This document shows positions 48,436-60,399 of a DNA stretch of 64,000 nucleotides, piece by piece. Position numbers and translations under genes: made by a program. The DNA is taken from positions 3,720,001 to 3,784,000 of the forward strand of contig JARFIW010000831.1 in assembly GCA_036346225.1 (NCBI GenBank), read 5' to 3'. Each line of letters begins with the position of its first letter. Position 1 is the stretch's first letter. Under the pieces are notes generated by a model. It searched no databases and was not told where the DNA came from. It saw nothing but the letters and a program-made list of their open reading frames with translations. The stretch comes from Platerodrilus igneus (lineage: Eukaryota > Arthropoda > Insecta > Coleoptera > Lycidae).

Positions 48436-48439
48436 TAGT

Positions 48440-48774
48440 ATTACTATTACCAAGCTTCTATAATGGTATTTTAAGAAAATATTATTACTGTTATTCATAA
48501 CTGACTATAAAAGCTTTCCTCCTATTTAATGCAATCACGTGAACCACTTTTCTATCAAATACAATAAATCTGAAGTATCAACGTTTATTACTTCTTAAAT
48601 TTATTAGTATACAGCGTTCTTACTGTAAAACTTAGACTGTCAATCTTAAATTAATAATTACGCACTGTTACTATTTTATATTTTCTTTAAAATTAAAACG
48701 CCTTTTTGTTCTTTTGTACTGAAAGCACCACTGAAACATTATTTCTTCTACATTAAGGCGCTAGTGAACAAAAA
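48440..48774. other. No recognisable gene
   Basis: Short AT-rich spacer between the mariner and repeat D3. Confidence 0.5.
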
Positions 48775-49420
48775 TCTTTCGACATAGCTAGGGGTCTATT
48801 CCTGGGCAGAACAATAAGAAGTGGGGGGGAGGGGGTAAGTCGAATTCTGTTTGCAAACCAAAGCCAAGCTAAATCAAATAGGCGCCACCATGTCCTGAGA
48901 TAATTACGATAATAGCAAAGCACAGTTCTAAGAGCGGACGTGGAAACCCAAAGATAAAATGATCGCCTTCGTTAACAAAAACCTGTCTTTTCTAAATAAG
49001 ACGCAGGTCCTGTAAGAAATTGCAAAGATTAAATAAATAAAAATAGTAGAACACCATTTGTGTCCTATAAAAGTATAAAAAAAAATGTATATCCAATATG
49101 ATATTGGCACCAAATTATTACTCAAAAAATTTTACCTTTGTGTAATTAGATTTGATCGCATTTGACCAAAATAAAAGCCTCAAATTTGAACTAATTGTTT
49201 ACTAAAAAAAACTCTTTTAAAATATCGGAACTTTTTAACAAGAAAAAAAATTGTCATTAACAACTACATTAAAGTTAAAGTTTTGACTTTTTTACAACAA
49301 CCAACTATACTTTAAACATGAACCTGCTATAAATCTTTGAGTGAAAATAATTTGTAAGCATAATACACTAAATTACGTTCTAACCTGGGCAGATCTTTTC
49401 AAGTAGATTACAATTTCTGG
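48775..49420 (-). repeat. Dispersed repeat D3, copy 2 (inverted)
   Basis: Reverse complement matches 28060-28710, ending at the TAGGGGTCTATTCC edge near 48790 and fading near GATCTGCCCAGGTTAG at about 49388-49400. The splice-acceptor-like TTTCTTACAGGA is conserved. Confidence 0.75.
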
Positions 49421-50470
49421 AATCTTACATAACGTGGATTTGAACTTTCATATTTAGATTTATTAATTTATATGTAGATAAAAGCTAATCACAAAAATAG
49501 GAAGGTTTGGTTTAAATTTCATTACAGCTGCACAAAGCATCTGCTTTCATGACAACATCTGTCAATTGTTCGACACAAAAAATATGACGTCGAAAACATA
49601 CGTTGAAATTATCGAAGGTTCAAATGGAACAAAGCTTGTAATTATAGAAACCTAATCTGACAAAATTTTGTTCTACGGCTTATAAAACCAGTTCAACAAT
49701 AATTGAAAATTACACAATTTACATGTTGTAAACATAATAGCAACTTTACGTGCTTTAACCTTCAAAACACATGCATGAAATATCTTATAACTAATAACGA
49801 ACCCAACTGCTTTAGTTGCTCCACGATAAATCGAAATGGAAATTTACGTTCTTCAAACAAAGTTACCAGCCATTTCTAACTAGATACGACTGCATCCAAA
49901 CTAACATCCATAATTTCTTAGTAGACAAATTTCTTGTCGACAGTAACTAAATAACGGTAATTCTAAATTTTTGGATCCTACATGACGCGCGTTAGTAGAA
50001 GATATCGTAATAGTAGTAATTGATGCGAAGGTCGCCAGCCTCTAGCCGAGAATACATGTTTATAAAGCTGTTGCCAGCGGCCGACTAACTTGACGAAACA
50101 AGAACCGAGTCGTCGCGACGTTAGAGGCGTGGAATACGAAAGAAACAACTAGAGATGCGCTTGGAAATAACTTTATGTGACACAGATATATTAATATAAG
50201 TAGATTAATAAGGAATAATGCACGCTTAGCGCGTTATCCTCGTAATTCAATGCGGATAATTACTACTGAAATTAAACATGTTACAAAATAAGGCACGCAC
50301 TATACCTAAACCCCCATTACAAAACCTTTTCCAAAAATCTTCTGCCCTAATAATTAAGTATTCCTTTCTTTCAGTTCATGTACTACAACCACAGTTCTAC
50401 GTTAAACAATCATTAAGTAATCCATAAAAAGTCCCCAAACTATAACCATTTAACCTAAACCATATTCACA
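49421..50470. other. No recognisable gene
   Basis: AT-rich sequence with one GC-richer patch at about 49980-50170. No motif was recognised. Confidence 0.4.
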
Positions 50471-50479
50471 AAAACTTAA

Positions 50480-50870
50480 CCAAACGTCGTTCCTTATTTT
50501 TGTCGTCCTCGTGCTCATTAAAAGTTGCATCCGGTTTTAAATCTTTCACGTACCAAACACCTTGAAATTAGTCCACGTCATCAGTTAATTCACACATATT
50601 TGCTGCAACTCTTGTCAACAATTTGGAATGGACCTATAAATTTAGGTGCCAAATAAACACTGGAAGCACTTTATCATATAGGAAAGTACAGAATTACTTT
50701 TACGAACAGTATTTCCCACTGAATAAGTAACTACACAACTTTGCAAGTCCTTAGTATATTTTGATTCATTATATGCCACTTATATTTTTTTGAAATATCT
50801 TGATGAACTTTTTCTAATTTGGGACCACGATTATTCAACGGTTTTATATCAGTAAATTTGATATTTGTTA
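50480..50870 (-). pseudogene. pol: Ty3/gypsy integrase C-terminal fragment
   Basis: The minus strand gives DIKPLNNRGPKLEKVHQDIS, then YSVGNTVRKSN..VLS, then KFIGPFQIV and finally WYVKDLKPD, interrupted by stops. This follows the order seen at the end of some gypsy integrases (a GDxVWKRNxxLSxxxKxFSAKLAPKFIGPF-like tail). No other part of this element was recognised with confidence; 50865-51122 may be a continuation. Confidence 0.5.
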
Positions 50871-50879
50871 AATTTTCTA

Positions 50880-53800
50880 AATAAAGTTTCGTTAAAGGAA
50901 GTACGTTCTACTATCATTTTCTACAAAAATTCGCAAAATAAGTCTGTTAAATGTAATTTATCTCGCTTTATGAATGACGACGCACATACTGGCTTCCCTT
51001 GCCATTTTTGTTCTGAGTATTTGAGCGGTCTTTGTAACGATGGTGTTTCACACACGAAACCGAATTGGTGTTTCGTCAACAACTTTGTACATCAATTGGA
51101 GCGACTTGATTTCATGTTTTGATTTTTCAGTCAATTCAGTTACTTCAGATTACACTACTGTTATTCAACCACATAGCCTTTACGTATAGTCGAGCACTTT
51201 TTATATTACCAAAATTTGTCTTCTTGATCTTTTTACTTGTTTCTTCTACCACGCCGTATAACGCGTTCTTAATTATACAATTTGCTCCTTGTTCCTTTTT
51301 TTTTGCTTTTTACATTTAAAGTTTTGTTGAAAATGAAAACTGCTTATAAGTAAACGCGTGAAAAACTTTTTTTATTTTGTTATTCGCGTTTCTTAGACTA
51401 ATACTTTGAACTCTCGGTTACAATGCCATGCTTGAGTTTTTACTGTTCCCTTCTGTATCTTGGACTTGTTGATCCCAACAGCGGTAATACTGTATCAGGG
51501 AAACGTTTTTGTGTCTATATTCTTCGCCACTTTAAAATGATCGCATCGGCAAAAGTTCGTAGTCAAAGTGTTCGGTTAATTCGATGATCACGCAACTGAA
51601 GAAATCCTTACGGTCCATTCCACATAACCTAAACATCCCTCGAACGGTTTAATGATGAGAAATGATGAGAACTACGAAATTTTTTTGAGCGTTTAATCTT
51701 GTATAATAGCGCTAAAACTGGTAGAACATTAAAAGATTTCTGATGCAAATTTAAACAATAACTTGCAACTAAATCATGTTTTATCCCAATTCCTAAAAAT
51801 TTTTTGGCGTACGTTCTGTACTTCTAATCATTAAAGACATTTAATTTGCAATAGTTCATTTTTACAATTCAAATATAAAACTCTTTTCCATTTTTCACGA
51901 GCCAACTAACATCCGTATAATATTTTCGAAAACTAAATATTCAGATGGCACAAGCCAAATAAACTAAAACTAGTTGAATTCCCAACATTTTAGTAACTTC
52001 ACGTTTTAATAATGCGGATCTGACTCACTACCATCGGGATCAGATCTTCATATTTCATTCCTCATTCAATGTAAAGAGTACAATATCCAGTCGGGGTTAA
52101 TAAGAGGTAATTCCTTGCAACCGCTTTTGACCTTTGAGCGTAGATTCTGGGCGTCCTCGCGCACGACGCATTCTACAACGACGTTTTCCCGCCCACACTT
52201 TACATTCGCCAACCACCACCAAAGCATCTCAGGTGAGGTTAACCATTCTCCTCAAGTTTTTAAAACATCGCCGTCCTTTTGGCCGTCGAATTAAACTACC
52301 ATCATGGCCCTACGCGTACCCGTCCTCGTCGTCAGTTACTTCCACTATAAAGTAAAAAATATGCAACGCGTTGCGGTATACTAGCTGTAAATTAGATGGG
52401 AAAGGACAAATTTAATGCTGAAAGGCCAGAATAAACATGATGGCACCTTGCATAATATTTTTCACGAATAACTAATCTTAATTATGATATTTCAAATTTT
52501 GTCTCTATAAAGGTCATTGAGCGAGCAGAGCATCGCACTATTGCTTTTAAATACATTGTAAAGGTAATAATCCAGACCGATGGCTTAATTCAAAACCGCA
52601 AATGCAAATAAATGTAGATGTTAGACGCTGCAATTTCGTTTCCCAGAAAATGATAATTAACAAGAGACAGTTGTCGCGTAATAACTTTGACGTACACATA
52701 GATTAGACTTGTTAAATTGAAATAACGGATGTTGACCACAATTAATAGAATTTTATAAAAGGAGAAATATGATTTAACAACTAAGCACGACAGTTGGAAA
52801 TTAAGTTCCGAATGTTAATTAGAAACGCCAAAATGTAAAACTACGAGCGCGTAGATGGAGCGGGAAAATTGAAAGTGGAAACCAAACATTTCTTTAAGGT
52901 GAGAATATATATTCCTGCAGGAAAATACACACGACCTGCGACTGATTTCTTAGAACTACGCTTCCATGGGCAAGGAACCTTTAAATTTACTGGTTCGCGG
53001 AATTAACGTCATCAGTACTGGTTAAAAAAGAATTAGGATCTGGAAAGCCACCCTTCCAACAATTTGTAATTTTGTGTTAAGTATGGTAAAGAGTTGTGTA
53101 AGTTTAAAAGTAAAATGTGTTAGCTGAAAAGACAGAAAATGGAAATACTGATACTTCCTGCACATCTTTGAGTTTAAAAATATTATTAAACATTGAGTAC
53201 ATGAGCTTTTATGTTAATAATTTTTAATTGTGTAGACCTAAATTTTAAATATATACACGTTGATATTCATGTAGTAGGAAATGAATCGAACGTGAAAGGA
53301 ATTATTTTGTTGAACCATGAATTAGCAATGAAACTATTTTTGGTTAAATGTACGCATGATCCTATCACGCAAGGAAGATTTGAACAATTTAAGATTTTAA
53401 ATGTAAGTTTTATTAGTAGAATTTAATCTCAATTATAGTTAAAGCATATAACTTTAGTATTTTGAATGGACAATGTAATAATAAAAGAAGAAGTATGAAT
53501 TTAACTGTTTCTTATGTTTGATATTCAGTGCATGTCCAGAGATGTGATTTAGAATGTCACGTAATTCAAAATGGGATGTGGAAAAGTTGGAGTGACGGTA
53601 TTATTGATAAATATAATTTAATGTCTTTTTCTTTAGAATTGCTTTTAGTAATACCTAGCCAGTTTGAGATTAAATTAAGTTTCTTAAATATATTTGTATT
53701 TATATTGCAATTATTTAATATTAATAGAGATAATTTTATTTTCATCTATTTATGAACTTGATAGTAATTAGTTCATTGTAAAATGATATCCACTCACCCC

Positions 53801-54470
53801 AGCAATAGAGTAGTATTTGGGAGAGGCATTTTAAATTATAATTTTCTTTAATTTGATAAAAAATTTTGACGAGTGCTTTTAAGGGATTGTAGTATAATGT
53901 ATTAACATTGGAAGCTAGAAACAAAGGAGACCTATACAGAATAACTGCTTTCCATGTGAGATAACATCTATGGAACTGTTGAGACAAGACGGTTTGGTTC
54001 CACTTAATTATAACTGTAGAAAAGTCTTTTTGGGTAAGTGAATATTGTCACGTGTTTCAGCCATTTCAAATGTTTACATTTTTAAATTTTATTATTATTT
54101 TTTTATTCTTATGATTTCTTCCATAGGAACTCATTTCCACACAACCGTAGTTAGTCGGCGCACCCTTAAAATTATTACGGAGTCCCCGTCCTTTCGTGCA
54201 AAATCTAAATTAATAACGTGGCGTTCATTTTACCAGTAACAAATAGTACGATAGAATTTCTGTGCAAAAGTTAAATAAAAAGACACCTTAGAACGAAGTC
54301 AATGTTTTTTTATAGTTAACAGAAGCAGGACGTACGTAGCTGCCAAATAGCGACGGCAAGAGAGATCAAAGCAGTTTGCGACTAGTAGGCAAAGGGGGTT
54401 GTATGAAATAATTGAAGTGCAAAAAGTAATAACGCCGAGTGCAACAATGGATTTGCACTAATCCAAAGTA
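50880..54470. other. Long AT-rich stretch without a supported gene
   Basis: Short open frames (50865-51122, 52134-52355, 53211-53426, 53528-53755) have no motif I recognise. The stretch 52130-52340 is GC-richer than its surroundings, with Pro/Ser/Arg codons, and could be an exon or a retroelement tail; I cannot support either. Confidence 0.35.
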
Positions 54471-54474
54471 CGCG

Positions 54475-54979
54475 AGTTACGTATCCCCCAATCTATATAC
54501 GTATAATGAAATAGAATTTAACAGGAACCAATAGAAATTGTTAAAGAAAACTTAAGTATATGCAACAATGTAAATTCAGGGATAAACCAGAGAGGTTATT
54601 GAAAGTTCACAAACAAGTTGTGAGAACGGATGTAAAACATTGTATTCCAGACAATAAGTGATACTGCAGGTGCAGATCACAGACAATTAAGAAACCGCAA
54701 TTAGTTAGAAATTAAGGTTGTTACATTGTATAATGAATAGAATTAAGAAATAAGCAGACATGAGCTCTGCAAGTTTCCACAGACATGTGAGGATCAGGGA
54801 TAACATAAATACCCCGGGAGCCTTAAGAACATCAGTCAGTCTTGAGTATTTCAGCTTTAACATTGCAGTTTGCTTAGGCTACTCACCCTTATTAAACTCC
54901 AATTATTATTTAATTTTCGACTTAGAGTATTTTAAATCAGTTTGTCAAAATTCAATTGTCATTCCTGTTTACGATATTA
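54475..54979 (+). repeat. 5' LTR, truncated at its 3' end
   Basis: Begins AGTTACGTATCCCCC and aligns with 56967-57460. It breaks off after TGTTTACGATATTAG and joins leader sequence, losing the end of U5. Confidence 0.85.
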
Positions 54980-55669
54980 GCTAGTAAAAGAAAATTTTTT
55001 ATTATTATTTTATGTATGTACAGATTTTAATTATTATTAGTGCCATTTATGCCATTTTATGAAAATAATTTACTTGTCTATTAAGAGAAATTATTTTTAA
55101 ACACAAGAACTATTTTAAGAGAATTAATTTTTTTAACAAGAGAATTTTAAACAAGAGAACCGAAAAGACGCATGTATATACACAATTATTGGAACAATTA
55201 TTACCAATTATTAATAAACCAAAAACATAACTGACGCACGAATTATTAATACAAAACGAAAACGATTTTAAAATACAAAAGCAGAATGCAATTAATTTTT
55301 ATCATTTTATCACCGAAAGCTTAATGTACAAAACGCAACTCTGATAATTATAGAAACGAATTATTCAAAGCTTAACCTTCACTTCTATAAACTAAACACC
55401 AAGTGTATAAATTATAGAAGCACTTTGTAATTATTATTAAAGTAACTCGCTACAAATCGAAACAAAGCGTGCAAATTTAAAACGCGATTCTGATACGAAT
55501 AATTACCGGAAACCCTCATCATTGTATAAGAACCATTCACTCATTGCAACTTATAAAAAGATATAATTATACATCTACATTACTGAAAAGATTCATTCAA
55601 ACGTGACATTAATTAATTAATTAATTAATTAATTAATCAGCAGGACTGAAATAAATTCAAATCATAACC

Positions 55670-56929
55670 AAGATGCAGAACGTTATGACAACGCAATACG
55701 ACAGCTAATCGAAAACCAAAAGGATATAAAAACCATTGTTAGCAACCAAATTTCTTTAATCCAATCAACTATAATAAAATTCAAGGAAATATTAAGAAAG
55801 CTAGTAAGAAATCAATACAGTATAGCCAATAGAATACAAACCCTTGAAACTAACATGCAAACTACCATGTTAGCAATGCGCGACTTAATTAGATTCAATA
55901 CTATATTCACTCAAATAATATCAACCTTTACTTTAATTCAACAAATTTTAGCCACCTTAGAAAACGCTGTAACATTTGCAAAATTAAATACATTACACTT
56001 TAGTATAATAGAACCAACTGACATATTAAAGCAATTATTGAAAAAATAGCTACAGTGAAAGGCTATGTAAAGAATAACAAAATTTCATTTTAACAGAAAT
56101 TCCAATAGTAGAAAGTAAGAATTATATTTATTATCACTTATTTGCTTTTCCAATGAAAATTACTAGCATGTATCAAGTTATCATACCCATAACCAAGTTC
56201 CTATCCTTAAATGAACTAAGATATGGTTATACAAACGAAAAATGTAACGAAGTCACACCAAATCAATATCTATGCCAATCATTAACCACAACAACTTATT
56301 CAAGAAGGCAGCCTGTGCGAAGTACAATTACTAAAATTTTCAAACCATTATGACAACTGTGAAGCCAAACCCGTATAAATCACCAACATGAAAATTCAAA
56401 AAGTTACAGAAAACAAAGGAATTGCCATATTTCCAACAGAAGTAATAGCAACCGTCCACTGCAATCAAGACGAGAACAACCTAGCATTAACCGGAAGCAA
56501 AGTAATCACCCTTAAAGAAGACTGCTATTTAAAATTGAAATACGAAATAATCAAAGTATATCAATATCCCATAGCAACCAAGAAACTCGCAAATTTACCA
56601 GAGCTACAATTCAAGACAACGCAACCCGAAGAGGAAGAAATAATCAAGAAACCCATGCAACTAGAACATCTAGCTTAGACGATCTCAACCACGCCATGAA
56701 AATAATGGACAATTATAAAGAACACTTGAGTGAGCTAAAAGTACCAAAATTTCACTATGACAATATAAGCATTTGGGCAATTTTATTAATCATCTTTCTA
56801 ATTATATATGTATTTTACAAAATGTATCTTAGATATAAGAATAAAGAGAAAAATTTTAAATTAGAGGAAACAAAGAGAAATAACGAAACAACAAATGTAG
56901 CCGTAGAAACAATGAATTTTAAAAATTAA
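55670..56929 (+). pseudogene. env: Errantivirus-type env remnant
   Basis: Coding pieces lie at about 55670-56085, 56153-56353, 56388-56678 and 56696-56929, in different frames. The first has the Asn/Gln/Ile-rich heptad-like pattern and the NALTFAKL-like segment of insect errantivirus envelope proteins (related to baculovirus F proteins). The last has one strong hydrophobic segment at about 56765-56830, followed by a Lys/Glu/Asn-rich tail, as expected for a C-terminal membrane anchor and cytoplasmic tail. The signal peptide and surface-subunit start are lost with the deletion. Frame breaks make the gene non-functional. Family proteins mediate fusion between insect cells; nothing suggests activity here. 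Confidence 0.7.
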
Positions 56930-56966
56930 GCTAAGAAAACCTTAATTTTTCATTTACCTCGGGAGG

Positions 56967-57532
56967 AGTTACGTATCACCCAATCTATATATGTATAATA
57001 AAATATAATTTAATAGGAATTATTAGAAATTGTTAAAGAAAACTTAAGTATATGCAACAATATAAATTCAAGGATAAACCACAGAGGTTATTGAAAGTTC
57101 ACAAGCAAGTTGTGAGAACGGATGCAATACATTGTATTCCAGACAGTAAGTGATACTGCAGGTGCAGGTCAAAGACGGTTAAAAAACCGCAATTACTTAG
57201 AAATTAAGATTGTTACGTTGTATAATGAATAGAATTAAGAAATAAGCAGACATAAACTCTGCAAGTTCCCACAGACATGTGAGGGGCAGGGACAACATAA
57301 ATACCCCGGGAGGTCCAAGACCGTCAGTTTACAGTATTTCAGCTTTATCATTGCCGTTTACTTAGGATACTCACCCTTATTAAACTCCAATTATTATTTA
57401 ATTTTTGGCTTAGAGTATTTTAAATCAGTTTGTCAAAATTCAATTGTAATTTCTGTTTAAACCAAATAAATTGTTATAAAGTTTTTGGAAAAAGTTCTTA
57501 AAAAAACCGCTTCCAAGACCCGAAACGTAACT
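56967..57532 (+). repeat. 3' LTR of the env-bearing element
   Basis: 566 bp, starting AGTTACG and ending CGTAACT (7-bp inverted termini). It is directly preceded by the purine run GGGAGG, a plausible end of the polypurine tract. Confidence 0.9.
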
Positions 57533-57605
57533 CGCGTACCGCGAAGACTTTTATACAAATTTAGTATATAAGTTAGTGAAATCCGAATTTTTGGTTTTTA
57601 ACGCG

Positions 57606-58158
57606 AGTTAAGGTTCGGGCCTTGGGAGTTGCCTTTTTAAAAACCAGTTTCAAAACTCCTTAATAAATTTATTTATTATTACAAAATTTACTTATGGAAT
57701 TTTGACAAGTTAATTAAAAATTACTCTAAATCGAAATTACACTAGTTAATTGTACTATTGTGAGTAGCCTAAGCAACTGCAATGTTAAAGCTGAATACTT
57801 TGACTGACTGCCGGGTCCTTAAGCTCCCGGGCTTTTTATAATGTTCCTACCTCCTCACATGGCTGTGGGAGCTTTCAAATCTCATGTCTGCTTATTCTTA
57901 ATACTATCCATAAATACATTGTTGTAACCTTAATTTCTAAGTAACCACGGTACCTGACCGTCTGTGACCTGACATCTTCAGTGTCACTATCGTCTGCGAT
58001 ACAAAGTGGCGCATCCGTTCTCATGAACGTTAATAAACTTTTATAAATTGTCCTTGTATTTACAATGTTGCACTTCACTTAACATTTTCTTACACTTTTT
58101 AATAATTTCCTAATTATTCTATTCTTTTATACATATATCAATTGGGAGATACATAACT
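57606..58158 (-). mobile_element. Solo LTR of the errantivirus-like family
   Basis: Starts AGTTAAG and ends CATAACT on the plus strand, facing the opposite way from the element 74 bp to its left. It is flanked by CGCG at 57602-57605 and 58159-58162. No internal element sequence is attached. Confidence 0.9.
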
Positions 58159-58162
58159 CGCG

Positions 58163-59785
58163 TCGCCGGATTGTGCGGCATCACTAAATTAACGATGGAG
58201 TAAGTTTCGAATTATGTTCAGTTAAAGTTTCAGTTTTATTTATTTTTTCTATGTAAATGAGATATTATTTTCTTGGGCTATCCGTTAACGCCCTGAAACT
58301 ACCCTTAAAATTTAATATTCTCACAACTATGTTCCTCTGTACGTATGTTCGTACACGTTTTAGTTGCATTGCCACTCTGTAATGTATTTTTCAATAAATG
58401 TTATTAGTTCCTCGATAATATTCGTTTCGTATGAAACATCCTAAGTTCTCCCTAGTAATTAACACTTGCAATGTTTTAATTGAGGATGCACGACGTTATT
58501 ATAAAGTTACCAACCTAGCAAAAAGTTTTCAAAGGTTTAAATTGGCAAACCGCTTTGAAGAATATGAGATCGGACGTAAACCGAACAACATAATTAGTGA
58601 TGACGGTATAAATAGGATTGATATCAGCTTTTCCATTACGCATAAATTATTTCAGGGTAATGAGTTAATAAAGTGGAAATTTAAGTTAAAATGATTGTGG
58701 GTTTTTAGCTATAATCTAAGGTGAGGGACTGAATTATATTTGGGAATTACTTATAAAAATTATTTCTGGAGTTAAAAATTCTTAAAGTATTAAGTGCAGC
58801 AAACTCTTTTGAATTCAATTTGCGTCTGAAATAATCAAAACGTTCGTTACCCACATACCATCTTCTTCATTTTTCCTAGAAATTATTTTTGGAACAATTC
58901 CTTTTAACAGACTGGTTTAATACAGTTTAACATTATTCAAACTAGCAACCTCAAATTTTCTTTCTAGAACTCAATTCACTTATACAAAATCAAACAGTTT
59001 GCGCTGAAATTAATTTTGGTTTAGCACAACCACCTTTAGAGGCTCTAATTAAAAATGCAGTATTAAATCGAATACATCACATTCTTTTTCCCCTCAACAA
59101 GCTCTAATCATGGTATCGCCCAAACAAACAAATCATGGTTAGGATATGTCCTAAGGCATTATGAGAGAATGTAAAAAGCAATGAATTAGTATCTTCAAAC
59201 GCTTACAACGTCAATTGTTTCGTAATCATTGAAATAAAACGAGTATAACATAAATGTCGAAAGTTTTCTAATAGAAAATATATTTAGAATATTGGAAAAA
59301 AAACATTTCCTATTATTTCGTCTTTAAAACAAAATAATCCATTAAAGATAAAGGTCCTTAAAGGAAATCTTAACGTCATGCAACCCGCTAATACCAATTC
59401 TCTAGGGTCTTCCAAAATGCATAGAGCCCAATACCCACATCAAACAAACCCGTAGTTGGCTTATACACACTCTGATTTTGACTATAGCAGTTTTTATCTT
59501 CAATCTAGTTACATCTTGAATAGGTTGGAAATCTAAACACTCACTCAATAACAGTATAGGCTCAGTCCGAAATTTTCAGAAAATTTTTATAAACAGTCTA
59601 AAATTGTAGCTAGCTGCGGGAACCTGTTTACTTCAATCCCAAAATCCAATACTATATTCTTCTTACAAACAATTTTCAGAAATTAAACAATTTTTAATGA
59701 TTACATCAATAATCCATTTCGAATGGACCTGCACCTGCCGATGTTCTAAATTACTAGAACAGGTGAAATGGCTTGCGCGTTCTAA
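58163..59785. other. AT-rich stretch without a supported gene
   Basis: The open frame 58431-58694 (87 codons, Lys/Arg/Ile rich) matches nothing I recognise. Nothing else stands out. Confidence 0.35.
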
Positions 59786-59976
59786 TGAGCTATAGAGCCA
59801 AACTAAGGTCTATCCAAAGTAGTAGGGTCGTTAGTGAGAAACCAGACTAAGACAAGTCCCCGAAAGAGGGCAGCGGCTCTTTCGGTACTTAGATTAGCAG
59901 AGACTATAGGGGTCGGTATGGCAGTCTTAGAGACGCTACCGCGATATGGAAGGCAACGGGACACCACCACATTACC

Positions 59977-60300
59977 TCCCAAGTACACATTACATGTAAT
60001 TTTCCAATGCTCCACCCGAAGGTACTACATTGGCCAGGAAGCGAGTTTTTTTTTACCTGGAAAATTTTGAATTTTGCCGAATCCTTGCTGTTCCAAGCAA
60101 GGTAGGGATCTTTAACGTGCGTGACAACACTCACACACGGGACCTCCATTTTACCTCTCATCCGAACGAGGATGTATTTTTGCGAAAAATGCTCGCCTAA
60201 CATTTTTCAAGCGGACCGTGTCGGGATTCGAACCCGGGACCTAGGGCGTAGTAGTCACACACATACCACTACGCCACGGAGCCGCCTTCCCAAGTACACA
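59977..60300. repeat. 13-bp target-site duplication around SINE copy 3
   Basis: TCCCAAGTACACA at 59977-59989 and again at 60288-60300, a perfect match. Confidence 0.95.
59990..60287 (-). mobile_element. tRNA-derived SINE, copy 3
   Basis: 298 bp, minus strand, very similar to the copy in BEL gag. On the minus strand the A box TGGCGTAGTGG and B box GGTTCGAATCC are intact. It interrupts the 5' region of the LINE. Confidence 0.95.
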
Positions 60301-60399
60301 GCGTACTTAAATGGAAATAAATATAATGGCATTCTCTGGGGTAAAAAATTCCGGAGTTAAAATAGTCCTCCATTTGGATTTCCGTGAGAGGACTACTTC

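Larger units (their letters stand above)
54475..57532 (+). mobile_element. Internally deleted errantivirus-like element retaining env
   Basis: Two LTRs in the same orientation enclose about 2 kb. The inner part matches the leader of the 1-4090 copy (reverse complement of about 2685-3245) at 54980-55613, then jumps at an (AATT)n tract (about 55610-55637) straight into env-like sequence. Gag and pol are missing. The 5' LTR also lacks its last ~70 bp and the primer-binding site, so this copy cannot be reverse transcribed normally. The two LTRs differ at roughly one position in ten by eye, mostly transitions. This is an old insect endogenous retrovirus remnant. Confidence 0.85.
54471..57536. repeat. 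4-bp target duplication CGCG around the env-bearing element
   Basis: CGCG at 54471-54474 and 57533-57536 directly abuts the outer LTR ends. The restored empty site would read AGTA-CGCG-TACC. Confidence 0.9.

Noticed and set aside
52134..52355. Arg/Pro/Ser-rich frame in a GC-richer patch as an exon
   Set aside because: A GGTGAGG donor-like site is inside it but no acceptor or partner exon was found; equally consistent with a retroelement tail.
58431..58694. 87-codon open frame as a host gene
   Set aside because: No recognisable motif, no neighbouring exons or splice pattern, and length not remarkable for 64 kb of six-frame sequence.
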